A stretch of 64,000 nt of DNA from Gonium pectorale (Eukaryota; Chlorophyta; Chlorophyceae; Chlamydomonadales; Volvocaceae), in the NCBI GenBank assembly GCA_001584585.1, contig LSYV01000030.1, positions 221,260-285,259 of the forward strand, read 5' to 3'. Within the stretch, counting starts at the first letter, position 1. Every line of letters begins with the position of its first letter. Of the stretch, positions 15,001-25,400 are shown piece by piece. Under the pieces are notes generated by a model that worked only from the letters and a program-made list of their open reading frames with translations, ran no database searches and was not told the origin of the DNA. Position numbers and translations under genes: made by a program.

Positions 15001-18000
15001 AGAAGGCTAGCGAGATCGCTGCTGTGAAGGATGACGCGGAACGTGACCTGGCAGCCGCCAAGCCTGCGCTGGATGCGGCACTGGAGGCGCTCAACTCCAT
15101 CAAGGACAACGACATCAAGAACCTGAAGGCGCTCAAGAAGCCGCCGCAAATCATTATGCGCATTTTTGACTGCGTGCTGATCCTGCGCATGCTGCCCATG
15201 AACAAGGCCGAGTACCTCGACGAGAAGGGCCGCATGGTGCTGTCGGGCAACTACTCAGAGGCGCAGAAAATGATGAACCAAATGAGCTTCCTGCAGGACC
15301 TGAAGGACTTCCCCAAGGAGCAGGTGACGTTGGGCGGTATTGGAGGAGTGGAGTGAGGAAGGACGCGCAGCCAGGTTGAGCATCGACTGGCTTGCATGTC
15401 TGGTGCTTGATTCTCCCTTGCTATCCTCGCATTCAGTCAGGATATGCTTTTGAGCGCTGCTATGTATTGCTTTTTCGGTTATCGTAACCTCTTGCATGCC
15501 GTACCCCAACAGATCAACGACGAGACAGTTGAGCTGCTGGAGCCGTACTTCATGTGCGACGACTTCAACTTCGAAAGTGCCTCGAAGGCCTCGGGCAACG
15601 TGGCCGGCCTGTGTAACTGGGCCGAGTCTATGGCCAAGTACCACAACGTGGCCAAGGTGGTGGAGCCGAAGATTGCCAAGCTGCGTGAGGCGGAGGCGGA
15701 GCTTAAGCTTGCGACCAAGGAGAAGAATGCCGCGGAGGAGCGCATGGCCAAGGTGCAGGCCAAGCTGGACGAGATGCAGGCGCAGTTTGACGCGGCCATG
15801 GCGCACAAGCAGGCGCTGGAGGACGATGCTGCTGCAACGCAGCGGAAGATGGACAGCGCCAACGCGCTCATTGGCGCCCTTGCAGGTTGGTAGCGGCGTT
15901 GTTAGAGCCTCGCCGCTGCAAGTGTCGACTAGCATCCGCCCCTGTCGAAAGCGGCTCAAATCAGCGTGCACAGTACATGCCCGCGCGCCCTTTCGTCCTC
16001 GTCTTCCCATGCTGAACCGCCTTACTGCGCTGTCCTTCCTGCAGGCGAGGAGGCCCGCTGGACGGCACAGTCCAAGGAGTTCGATGTGCAAATCCAGCGC
16101 CTTACCGGCGACTGCGCGCTTGCATCGGCGTTCGTGTCCTACCTGGGCCCCTTCAATAAGGAGTTCCGCGAGCTACTGCTGCACCGCGACTTTTATGGTG
16201 ACTGCATGAAGCTGGGCGTGCCCGTCACGCCCAACATGCAGATTACCAAGTTCCTGGTGGATGACGCTGAGGTCGGCGAGTGGAACCTGCAGGTGAGGCC
16301 TCAAGGCACCTTGGCATGAGTTTCGCCGAGCCTCAGCCTTGGTAACTGATGACCGCTCGGTAACTGACGTGCCCAATATATGCTCCTGCCACCTGACGAG
16401 TCTCATCACCATCATCTCTCCCATCCCGCAGGGCCTGCCCACCGACGAGCTGTCTATCCAGAACGGCATCATGGTCACCCGCGCCAGCCGCTACCCAGTG
16501 CTGGTGGACCCGCAGGGCCAGGGCCGTGAATGGATCAAGAACCGCGAGGAGGCCAACCAGCTCAAGACTACGCAGCTGAACGACAAGCTCTTCCGCAACC
16601 ACCTGGAGGAGTGCCTGGCGTTCGGGCGGCCGCTGCTGATTGAGAATATCGAGGAGGAGCTGGACCCGCTGCTGGACCCTGTGCTGGAGCGTCGCTTGGT
16701 TAAGAAGGGCAAGACCTTCGTGGTAAGATAACTAGCCGACGGTGTTTGGAGGAACGAGGATGCGAGCCATGCGGTTCAATGCGTCCGCCTGGTTACGAGG
16801 GCTCACTGCCAGGTCCATGTTGCTCAACGCCCTGCTCACCTGCTGCTGGTCCGCCTGTCCCATGCACTCCGCAGGTGCCGCTGGCAGATAAGGAGGTTGA
16901 CTTCACGGAGACCTTCCGGTTGTTCTGCACCACCCGCCTGCCCAACCCGCACTTCACGCCCGAGCTGTCTGCCAAGGTTACGGTGGTGGACTTCACGGTC
17001 ACCATGGCGGGCTTGGAAGACCAGCTGCTGGGCAAGCTGATCAGCAAGGAGAAGAAGGAGCTGGAGGACCAGCGGCAGCAGCTGCTGGAGGAGGTGCAGA
17101 GCTACAAGAAGCGCATTAAGCAGCTGGAGGACGACCTGCTGTTCCGTCTGTCCAACAGCCAGGGCAACCTGCTTGACGACACGGAGCTCATCGATGTGCT
17201 TGCCGTCACGAAGCAGACCGCACAGGTGCGGCCACTGTGGCTCCGTGGGGTCATCCGTTACCAGTTAGTCGCAGCACGTCGACCGTTTTAAGACCGAGCC
17301 AACCAAGCCATGGGCTAGGGGGCACCTTGACACGGCTTCCTCTCGACGGTTTGGCAACGGTGAGCGCTTCCCTGTCCATCGCAGGACGTGAGTGAGAAGC
17401 TGGCCAACGCGTCGGAGACCAACAAGCGCATCAACGAGGCGTGCGAGGAGTATCGCCCAGTCGCGCATCGCGCCACGCTCATCTATTTCCTTATTGCTGA
17501 GTTCTCGGTCGTCAACTGCATGTACCAGACCTCGCTGGCGCAATTCAACCAGCTGTACGAGCTGGTAGGTGGCGGGTCTGGCTGTTGGCCATACTTTGTG
17601 CCTAACACGCATCCGTAGCTTTTGAACTTTGTAGCGTTGTACCAAGTGTGTCCTAAGTACATCTGCTACTCCGCCTACCCGCACGCAGGCAATTGACCGC
17701 AGTGAGCGCGCCAACATGCCGTCCAAGCGTATCCACAACATCATCGAGTACATGACGTACGAGATATACCTCTACGTGCAGCGCGGCCTCTTTGAGCGCC
17801 ACAAGATCATCTTCGCGCTCATGCTCACGAACAAGGTGCGACCGGGATGGTGCTTGATATGTATGGTACTGGAATTCGATGTAGTACCCAACCACCCACT
17901 TAACTTAGAAGATGCCATGAGCAATGCATGATAACCATAACGTCTGGTTGATTACTTCTATTTAATCCCCCGTCTGCTGCTGTTTTGATAGGTGCTGGTG

Positions 18001-20900
18001 TCTGCCGGCAAGGTCAAGGTTTCGGACCTGGACGTGTTCCTCAAGGGCGGCGCCGCGCTGGATATCAACAGCGTGCGCAAGAAGCCCAAGGACTGGATCC
18101 CCGACTCCGTGTGGCTCAACATCATTGCGCTGTCCGCCATGGACGCTTTCCGGGACATCCCTGACAGCGTGTTCCGCAATGACGGCCTGTGGCGGCAGTG
18201 GTACGACCAGGAAGCGCCCGAGATGGCCAAGGTGGGACATGGCGTGGCACGGCAAGGGCGGATGGACCATGCAGTGCACACTAACACCAGCGGCAGCCAA
18301 AGATTGTACGCCTTTACTTGTGCGCTGGGGCCAGCCTTTCATATTCTGCTTGTACCTTACACAGGTACCGGACTACGAGGACCGCCTGAACAAGTTCGAG
18401 CGCATGTGCGTGGTCAAGACGTTCCGTGAGGACCGTACACTCATTGCCGCTGCGGACTACATTGCCGAGGCGCTGGGCCAGCGCTTCGTGGAGTCGGTGA
18501 GTTTCTTCCTCTCTGGATCTGCCTGCTTGTCGACTGCGTCGTGGTTGTACAAAGGTGTACACTTGCGCCATGAGTGTACGTACTGGCCGCCTGTATGGCT
18601 TCATTCTGGCATGCTGGTAACCGCGGCTGCTCCCCGCGTTCCCCAATCAGGTCCCGCTCAACATGGAGAAGGCCTGGACCGAGAGCCATGCCAAGTGCCC
18701 TCTGATCTGCCTGCTGTCGCCCGGCGCCGACCCGACCAAGCTGATCGAGGACCTGGCCAAGAAGAAGAAGATTAAGACGCTGGGAGTTTCGATGGGCCAG
18801 GGCCAGGAGGTCATTGCGCGCAAGCACATGGCCAGCGCCTCGCTGGAGGGCCACTGGGTTCTGCTTCAGAACACACACCTGGGCCTGGGCTACCTGACCG
18901 AGGTTGAAACCTTCCTGGTCAAGGTGGGTGGACCGGGCTGGGCCGGACAGAGCTGTGAGCCCGCTGGCTCCGGAGTTGGGCATTGGGCTGGGATGAAATG
19001 AGGACAGGGCCTTGCGTAACCTAATACCTGCTGGTTTCAGCCTCCCTGTTGGCAGACAGCCCCCTTGCAAAATTTTGTGCGCCGATCTGTGTGCCGTTGG
19101 CGTGCTCCCAAAGCCTCTTCACCCCCTGCATTTGTCCTCCGCAGGAGGAGAACGTGCACGAGGACTTCCGGCTGTGGATCACCGCAGAGCCGCACCCGCA
19201 GTTCCCCATCGGCCTGCTGCAGATGGGCATCAAGATCACCAACGAGGCCCCCGTGGGAATCAAGGCCGGCCTGCGCGCATCCTACCAGTGGGTCAACCAG
19301 GACATGCTGGACATGGTGTCGCGGCAGGAGTGGCGCCAGCTGCTGTTCGTAATGTGTTTCCTGCACTCGGTCGTCCAGGAGCGCCGCAAGTTCGGTCCCA
19401 TCGGCTGGAACGTGCCGTACGAGTTCAACCAGTCGGACCTCTCGGCGTGCGTGCAGTTCCTGCAGAACCACCTGAGTGAGATGGACGCCAAGAAGAGCCC
19501 GCAGCCCACATGGGAGACGGTCCGCTACATGATCTCGGCCATTCAGTACGGCGGCCGCATCACGGACGACTTCGACAAGCTGCTGATGGACACCTTCGCG
19601 GAGAAGTACTTCCTCCAGCCCGTGTTGGCTCCCAACTACGAGCTCTTCAAGGACGCCCGCACCACCGACGGCTTCAGCTACCGCGTGCCCGACTCGGCCG
19701 ACATCGACGCCTTCCGGCAGTACATCGAGTCGCTGCCTGGCACAGAGTCGCCCGAGATTTTCGGCCTTCACCCCAACGCGGACATTACCTTCCGCACACT
19801 TCAGGTGCAGGAGGCCATCATCACGATCCTGGACACCATGCCCAAGGGTGGCTCCACTGGCAGCGGCCTCAGCCGTGAGGACGTGGTGGACAAGATCTGC
19901 GAGGACCTGCTTTCCAAGGTAGGTGGGCAGGCAGGCGGACAGGTTGAGCTTCCGCCAACTTCATGGAGCGAGCGCCTCGGGTGGCGTGGGAGGGCTGAGG
20001 GGTATCTCGAGGTAGTCAGGGTGTTACTTCTGTCATGCTCTTTTCGCGGTGCACAGCTGTCCCTGATCACTCGGCCCGTCCCTTGTGGTTCACCACTGCC
20101 AGGCTCCGCTGTTGTTTGACAAGGAGGATACCAAGGAGAAGCTCAAGAAGCTTCCAGGCGGCCCCACCATGCCGCTCACAGTCCACCTGCGCCAGGAGAT
20201 TGACCGCCTCAACATCGTAAATCGCCTCACCACCACCACCCTCAAAAACCTGCGCCTTGCCATCGCGGGCACCATCGCGCTGTCGGGCGGCCTGATTGAG
20301 GCGCTGGACGCGCTCTTCAACGCGCGCATCCCGGCCTCCTGGTTGACCAAGAGCTGGGAGGCGTCCACGCTGGGCAACTGGTTTACGGGCCTGCTGCAGC
20401 GCTACGACCAGCTCAACAAGTGGCTGAACCTTGGCCGGCCGAAGGCCTACTGGATGACGGGCTTCTTCAACCCGCAGGGCTTCCTCACCGCCATGAAGCA
20501 GGAGGTCAACCGCAAGCACGCGGCCGACAAGTGGGCGCTGGACGACGTGGTCATGTCCAGCGAGGTGACGCACCCGCCCAAGGACTTCGAGAGCCTCAAG
20601 GAGGGCCCGCCTGAGGGCGTCTTCGTGTACGGACTGTACCTTGACGGCTGCTCCTGGTCAGGCCGTGAGAACAGGCTGGTGGACTCGGACCCCAAGAAGT
20701 TGTTCAACCCGCTGCCGGTGCTGCACGTGACAGGCGTGCTGGCCAAGGACAAGAAGCGCAGCGGTCTGTACGAGGCGCCCACCTACCGCGTCAAGGCGCG
20801 CAAGGGCCTCAACTACATTACCACCTTTTCGCTGCGCACGGAGGACGATAAGTCCAAGTGGATCCTGCGTGGCGTGGCCGTGCTGTGCTCCATTGACTAA
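1..20900 (+). CDS. ODA2: Outer-arm axonemal dynein heavy chain, gamma type (5'-truncated)
   Basis: This is the ATP-driven motor subunit of the flagellar outer dynein arm. The 5' end lies outside the window. Joining 42 exons gives about 4,369 residues ending at TAA 20898-20900; Chlamydomonas gamma chain is close to 4,485, so only about 115 N-terminal residues are missing. Seen in order: tail (DHC_N1-like, about residues 1-1090), linker (DHC_N2, including [17 protein letters not shown]), AAA1 to AAA4 each with a P-loop, a coiled-coil stalk with microtubule-binding tip, AAA5, AAA6 and the C-terminal region. The gamma/DNAH5/DNAH8 assignment rests on family features recalled from those proteins: AAA2 text [14 protein letters not shown], the stretch [26 protein letters not shown], and a C-terminus of the WILRGVA-LC type. 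There is no kelch N-terminus as in the alpha chain, though that region could be off-window. An inner-arm paralogue is less likely. Every junction is GT-AG and keeps the frame. Confidence 0.88.
7448..7482 (+). repeat. GGTGT pentanucleotide tandem repeat, 7 units
   Basis: Seven perfect copies of GGTGT lie in the intron between exons 6996-7346 and 7555-7726 of the dynein gene. The tract is a likely length-variable microsatellite and is not coding. Confidence 0.9.
8699..10157 (+). other. AAA1, main hydrolytic site of the dynein motor
   Basis: The Walker A loop GPAGTGKT is built from two exons: GPAG ends at 8888 and TGKT begins at 9097, with a phase-1 intron inside the glycine codon. Walker B reads CFDEFNRI near 9236-9260. 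The sensor-1 segment TMNPGYAGR is near 9525-9550. AAA1 is the principal ATPase site of all dyneins, and both the P-loop Lys and the Walker B Glu are present, so it should be active. Confidence 0.88.
10325..11090 (+). other. AAA2 nucleotide site of the dynein motor
   Basis: Walker A GPSGSGKT lies at 10400-10423, and the Walker B-like region [11 protein letters not shown] near 10616-10650. The text [13 protein letters not shown] and NASPATVSR are typical of AAA2 in axonemal dyneins. AAA2 binds but usually does not cycle nucleotide. Confidence 0.85.
11311..12861 (+). other. AAA3 nucleotide site of the dynein motor
   Basis: Walker A GGPGTAKT is at 11725-11748 and Walker [10 protein letters not shown] near 11917-11943. 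A conserved sensor region, [12 protein letters not shown], precedes the exon end at 12129. AAA3 is the regulatory ATPase site that gates AAA1 activity in dyneins. Confidence 0.85.
13188..14428 (+). other. AAA4 nucleotide site of the dynein motor
   Basis: Walker A GVGGSGKQ is at 13458-13481, with the usual AAA4 Gln after the P-loop Lys. [11 protein letters not shown] near 13624-13655 is the Walker B region. The stalk follows directly downstream, as expected for the dynein ring. Confidence 0.85.
14576..16292 (+). other. Dynein stalk coiled coils and microtubule-binding domain
   Basis: Coil 1 runs from about 14640 to 15115 (Ala/Lys/Glu-rich heptads, interrupted by the intron 14822-14993). The globular tip begins near LKALKKPP (15128) and ends near 15650. 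Coil 2 follows ([20 protein letters not shown] region, 15670-15885). In the outer arm, the gamma-chain tip region is where light chain LC1 docks; that is family knowledge, not visible here. Confidence 0.82.
19145..20900 (+). other. AAA6 and C-terminal region of the dynein heavy chain
   Basis: Two exons carry [46 protein letters not shown], a long Pro/Leu-rich linker and the C-terminal domain with [15 protein letters not shown] and the terminal [13 protein letters not shown]. The stop TAA at 20898-20900 follows directly. Confidence 0.87.
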
Positions 20901-22497
20901 GGGGCAGCAGTGTCGTCGGTGGCGGTAGCAGGTGGTAGCAGCCAGCGGTGGCAGGTAGTGACAGGAATGGGGCGGACCTGGCGCGCTGGCTCTAGAGCAG
21001 CAGCGAAGGACACCGTTTTAGGACAAATTAGAGGAGTGTGGAAGCTGCGTCACATGCGTTACGCGGTGCAATGCGGCTTTGGGAGACTACACCCGCATGA
21101 ACGTGCTGAATGGACGACTGACAGACTTCTGACGCAAGACGCGGATGTACGCCAATATGGTCAGTTGTAATAAGTGATGGTCTAAGACAGATGAGCGTGT
21201 AGTGTCGACCGCGCAGATGCACTGCCCCCATATGCTTGCATACAGTCCGATGCGGGGTGGAGCTGTACAGCATTCAGAGCTCAAGTTCGCAATGCCCCGC
21301 TGCTCGCCATGACTCTTTCAATCCTTGCGTACCATACATGTGCCAATACCACGAGCTTTAGATATTCTCAAAGCGAAGTATAGTTGGTGGCCATGCCGTA
21401 CAGTCGAAAACACTATTGTACACATGCACGTTTTAACTCCAGTACGTGCATAGTGGGCCCTACTTGCCGTAAGGGTCCTCGCCAATCGGCCACGAGACCT
21501 ACAACCGATTACGGACCGGGGGCGATCTGAAGCAGCGTAGGGCACGTGGCTGGGGCTGGTGCATGAGTGAAGGGCGGTATGTGCGGAACTTGACATTAAT
21601 ACGGTAGTGTGTTCGGTGCTCGCGCCGAGTATATCAGGTCGCACCGTGCCAGTCCAGTTGCTACATCCGTGCACCATGGTGCATCGAGATGGCATCCCGG
21701 ACTGTTTACACAGTGCACTTCCCGTGCGCTTCAAAGATCGCTCATCACTCGAAGCTGTATGCTCGGGCGTAGCGCCAACAGCACCCCTCGCTTACATGGG
21801 CGGACACTCTTATACCCTAATCATCTAACATGGGCTCCCACCCACCCAGACCAACTCGAGTAGGCAGGCTCTCACTAACTACGTTCTCTCCTCTCAAGCA
21901 GACTCGCTTTGCTCACTCCGCTCACGTCTCTCAATTTTCGAAACGAAGGCGGCCGCCTCATCCCATCCGCACACCAGCAACGTGCATGGCCCATGGGGGA
22001 TCCAGGCCCCTGCCCATCGCGAACCAACACAGGTGCGCTAGGCCGCGAGCTACTCGGAGAGGCAGTCGGAAGAGCAGTCAACAACGACACGTCCAGCAAG
22101 CGGCAGCCAGCCACTTACTACGACTGGGCTGGCACTTGCCAACGACTTCTCTCCTCCGCCTTGGGAATCGGCGCAGCATTCAGGAATAGGCCACCAACCT
22201 GCCTAGCAATCAGGAAGCACAGACGATGTAGCGCGTACACACTAACCTACAAAAATTGTTCAGCGGCAATCTCCCCCTCGCGCTCACGGTTTGCGTGCAC
22301 CCTAGTCCATCGCTGTGCACAAACCCCACCCGCGAGAGGCTCCATAGCGGTCGCATCTCCCCGGCCACCTGGCAGATACAACAGCTCCTTGCAATATCTG
22401 GTACACGGTTTCCGGAGTGCCTGCACACCTACTGCCAGCTCCCTGTGCGGCCTTCATGACTCCCAACTCGAGGTGCATTGCTCGCGATCCGCATCCC
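20901..22497. other. Intergenic region between convergent genes
   Basis: It holds the 3' UTR of the dynein gene (to about 21190) and, from the other side, the presumed 3' UTR of the OPR gene. TTACA at 21706-21710 and 21792-21796 is TGTAA on the minus strand and could end the OPR transcript. No convincing coding exon is visible. Confidence 0.5.
21166..21170 (+). terminator. TGTAA polyadenylation signal of the dynein gene
   Basis: TGTAA is the polyadenylation signal used by volvocine algae. This copy lies 266 bases after the dynein stop, a normal 3' UTR length. Cleavage would be expected about 10-20 bases downstream. Confidence 0.6.
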
Positions 22498-25400
22498 CTA
22501 TCCCCGCTCTTGTGCCTGCACCCTAACCATTGCGTTCTCAGGTGCTGGACGCTGGCCTGCCCCCTGCGGACCCTGCCCCCGATACATCTGAAGCTTCTGC
22601 TCCTGACGCCGCCGCTCAGCAGCCATCACCTCCAAGTGCTCCCGCAGAACTGCCTGTAACATTGCACCCATTTCCGGGCTGAGCTCGCGGGCCTCACGGA
22701 GCATTATCAGCACCCGCTCAGGGGCCATCCGAGGGAGCACCGCTCGGGCCGCGCCCACGTACGCCGCCTGCCAAGCCGGCGGCGGGACGCGCCGGAGCCG
22801 CAGCAGCACACCCGGCACCTGCGCCAGCTGAGCAGGAGGCAGGGCACCGCAGCACCGCGAGTAGCGCCGAAGTGCCGCAGACGCCCAGTCGCGGCTGAGC
22901 GCAAGCCGCAGAGCGGCCGCCAGACGGCCCGCCGCCAGCAGCGTGGCGTGAAGCGCCCGCGGTCGCATGGCCTGCAGGCTGGGCTCCGTCGCCAGGCAGA
23001 AGCCCAGGAGGAGGTCGTCGAGGGCGGAGCGGGAGACCCGGCCGCGCAACCGCGTCACTGTGTCCAGCCAAGCAGGCTGCAGCTGCGGCGGCAGCTCGTG
23101 AGCCAGGCGGGCCAGCGCGGGCACGCCCCAGGCCGTCCAGTCGGCGGGGCTCAGCAGCCCAAGCGCCTGCGCGCAGCGCAACAGCGCCAGACGCTCACGA
23201 GGCGGCGAGGCAGAGGGCTGCTGCTGCTGCTCAACTGGCGGCTGCGGCGGTGATACTGGAGACGGCTCTGGTGCTGCGGCGGCGGCTGTGGAAAGCTTGA
23301 CGGACTGGCCGCTGGTGGCTAGCGTCACTCCGAACGCGAGCGACACCCGACTCCGCACAGTGGCCCGGATCTGGGGCCATAGCTGCGGCCACACCAGGTC
23401 ATCCAGCGGGGACGGTGGAGACGGGGCTTGGGCGGGGATGTGTTGCGGGCCTGACGTGGGCGCACGCATGCTCATGCCGAGCCTTGGGCCATCCCCGCCG
23501 GCAACTTCACCACCAAGCCCGTCCCCGGCCGCCGCTTCGGACGCCGCCACAGCTGCCGTCGTCCGGCGCAGGTACTGAAGGCATTTCAGGGCGACCAGAA
23601 GCAGCGCAGGGTCAGGCCCCAGTGCACACGCATGTCCCGACGCCGGGTTGGCCTCGTCGACAGAGGGCTCGCCGTGTGGCCCCGATAGAGGCTGCATAGG
23701 CTCGGGGGAAGCTGGCTGCCTCGTGGTCTCAGCGTCAACGAGCCACCGCACGAGCCGCCCTGGCACCTGGAGAGACCATCCGAGGGGCGGCATCACGCGC
23801 CACGCAGCGACCACCCGGAGAATCATGAACAGCTGCCAATCCGGGAGCGCTGCCGGCCGGAGCTCATGCCGCTCTGCTAGCAGCGCCGACAGGGGGCCAC
23901 CCAGCGGCACGCCCAAGCGCCAGCACGCCCACACGAGCCCCACCGCGTCCGCCGGTGCCGCTGTCACAACCTGCCCCGCGAGCACCACACGTAGCGCATG
24001 TCGTTGCCGGGGCGGCAGCCGCAGGCGGAGCTCAATGGCTGAGTACAGCAGCGAGCAGAGGTTGCGCAGCGGCCACGGCCGATCCAGCGACTCGTGTTGT
24101 TGTCCTTGCTTCGGGATGGCGGATGATATGCCCCCTGGGCTTGACGTTGTACTACTGCCGTCGCTCCTGGTTAAAGGACCTGCATAGGCCAGCGCGTGTG
24201 GGATCCGCTGCGGCTGCGGCTGGGGATGCCCCGGCGACAGAGAAGCCAGGGAGCGCAGCGCAACGTCCAGCATGAGGTAAACGAAGCGCGCCGCCACACG
24301 CTGCTGCGGCTGGCGGCCCTGTGGCGGCTCGAGCATGGGAGGTGCAGGTCTCCCGGGGCCACTGGGACCGGCTGCTGCCCTCGGCTCGGCCCCCAACGCG
24401 CCGCCGTTGCTCGCTTCATCCCCGTCACTACTGCTTGTGCTGCTGCTGCTGGTGTCGCCGGGCCACGTGTTGAGAGCTGAACCGTCCGGTGTTGCGTTGA
24501 GCAGGGAGTGGCCGCCCCCGAGCGCGCCAGCGCTGACTCCGCTGGCAGCTGACCAGCCAGGCGGCCGCCCAGGGCCCCTCTGCAGCACCGCCTCCCGCCG
24601 ACCGCCTGCCCCGGGAGCCGCCGGCGCCAGTGGCAGAACCGACGGCGGCAGAAGGTCACTGTCCGCTAGCCGCAAGGTCTCCACACCCGTATCGTTGCCG
24701 GTTCCGTGGTTGTCGATGCTGCTGCCCTGCCGCAGCCAGGCCGCCGGCGAGGGCGGCTCCGCCAGCCGGATTTCCCCGGCCCCGTTTACATGCAGCCCCG
24801 CGGCGCCGTTCCATGCAGCGAGCCCCGACCCGTTGGGCTGCACTGTCGGAGCGGCCTCCGCTGGCGCCGCCGCGGTGGCCGGGCTGTTGGAAGGCAAGCC
24901 AGCGCCGTTCAAGTGAAGGCCGTTCGCGCCGAGCTCGATTCCGGCCTGCTCCAGGTCACGCCCATCCGAGCCGCCGCTGGCGCCCGCGGTGTTGCTGTCG
25001 CCGCTAATGCTGCTGTTCATGGGCACCGGGTGCTGTTCGCAAGGGTCCACGGGTAGCTGTTCATCCGTGTTGTTGAGTTCGTTAGGCAGGTCGCCAGACT
25101 GCGAAGGGAGCGCAAGGATTGCATGGGAGGTGACGCTCACTTCAATAATTGACGTATTGCGAAGCTGTTTCCTTCATTCGCAGCGTTTGCATTCCATCCA
25201 GACATCGTCGCATGTGTGCAAGCTGCGTGCAGGCAGTGCGCGCGGGGTGAAACACTGGACCTTACGGCGTGTCCACAAACTACGTGCTGTAAGGAAAGGC
25301 GAGATAGGTAGCTTAGCAACCTATCCAGCCCAATCCACTCACATTTGATGCAGATAAAGAAACAGATCCCATCGGAGGTCGTTGCTGTTTGAGGCCACCC

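Larger units (their letters stand above)
1..20900 (+). other. Exon map of the dynein heavy chain gene
   Basis: Exons: 1-752, 1089-1190, 1389-1646, 1871-2218, 2421-2849, 3037-3237, 3407-3565, 3685-3771, 3916-4093, 4353-4689, 5054-5276, 5483-5677, 5878-6306, 6604-6848, 6996-7346, 7555-7726, 7899-8060, 8285-8560, 8699-8888, 9097-9293, 9425-9628, 9798-10157, 10325-10735, 10860-11090, 11311-12129, 12403-12861, 13188-13692, 13846-14083, 14218-14428, 14576-14821, 14994-15323, 15513-15885, 16045-16292, 16432-16722, 16875-17225, 17385-17564, 17689-17835, 17992-18231, 18365-18496, 18651-18923, 19145-19918, 20103-20900. Each boundary was chosen as a GT/AG pair that keeps phase and restores conserved dynein text. 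Weakest sites are the donor at 3772 (GTTGTT) and the acceptor before 12403. Introns are roughly 100-340 bases. Confidence 0.8.
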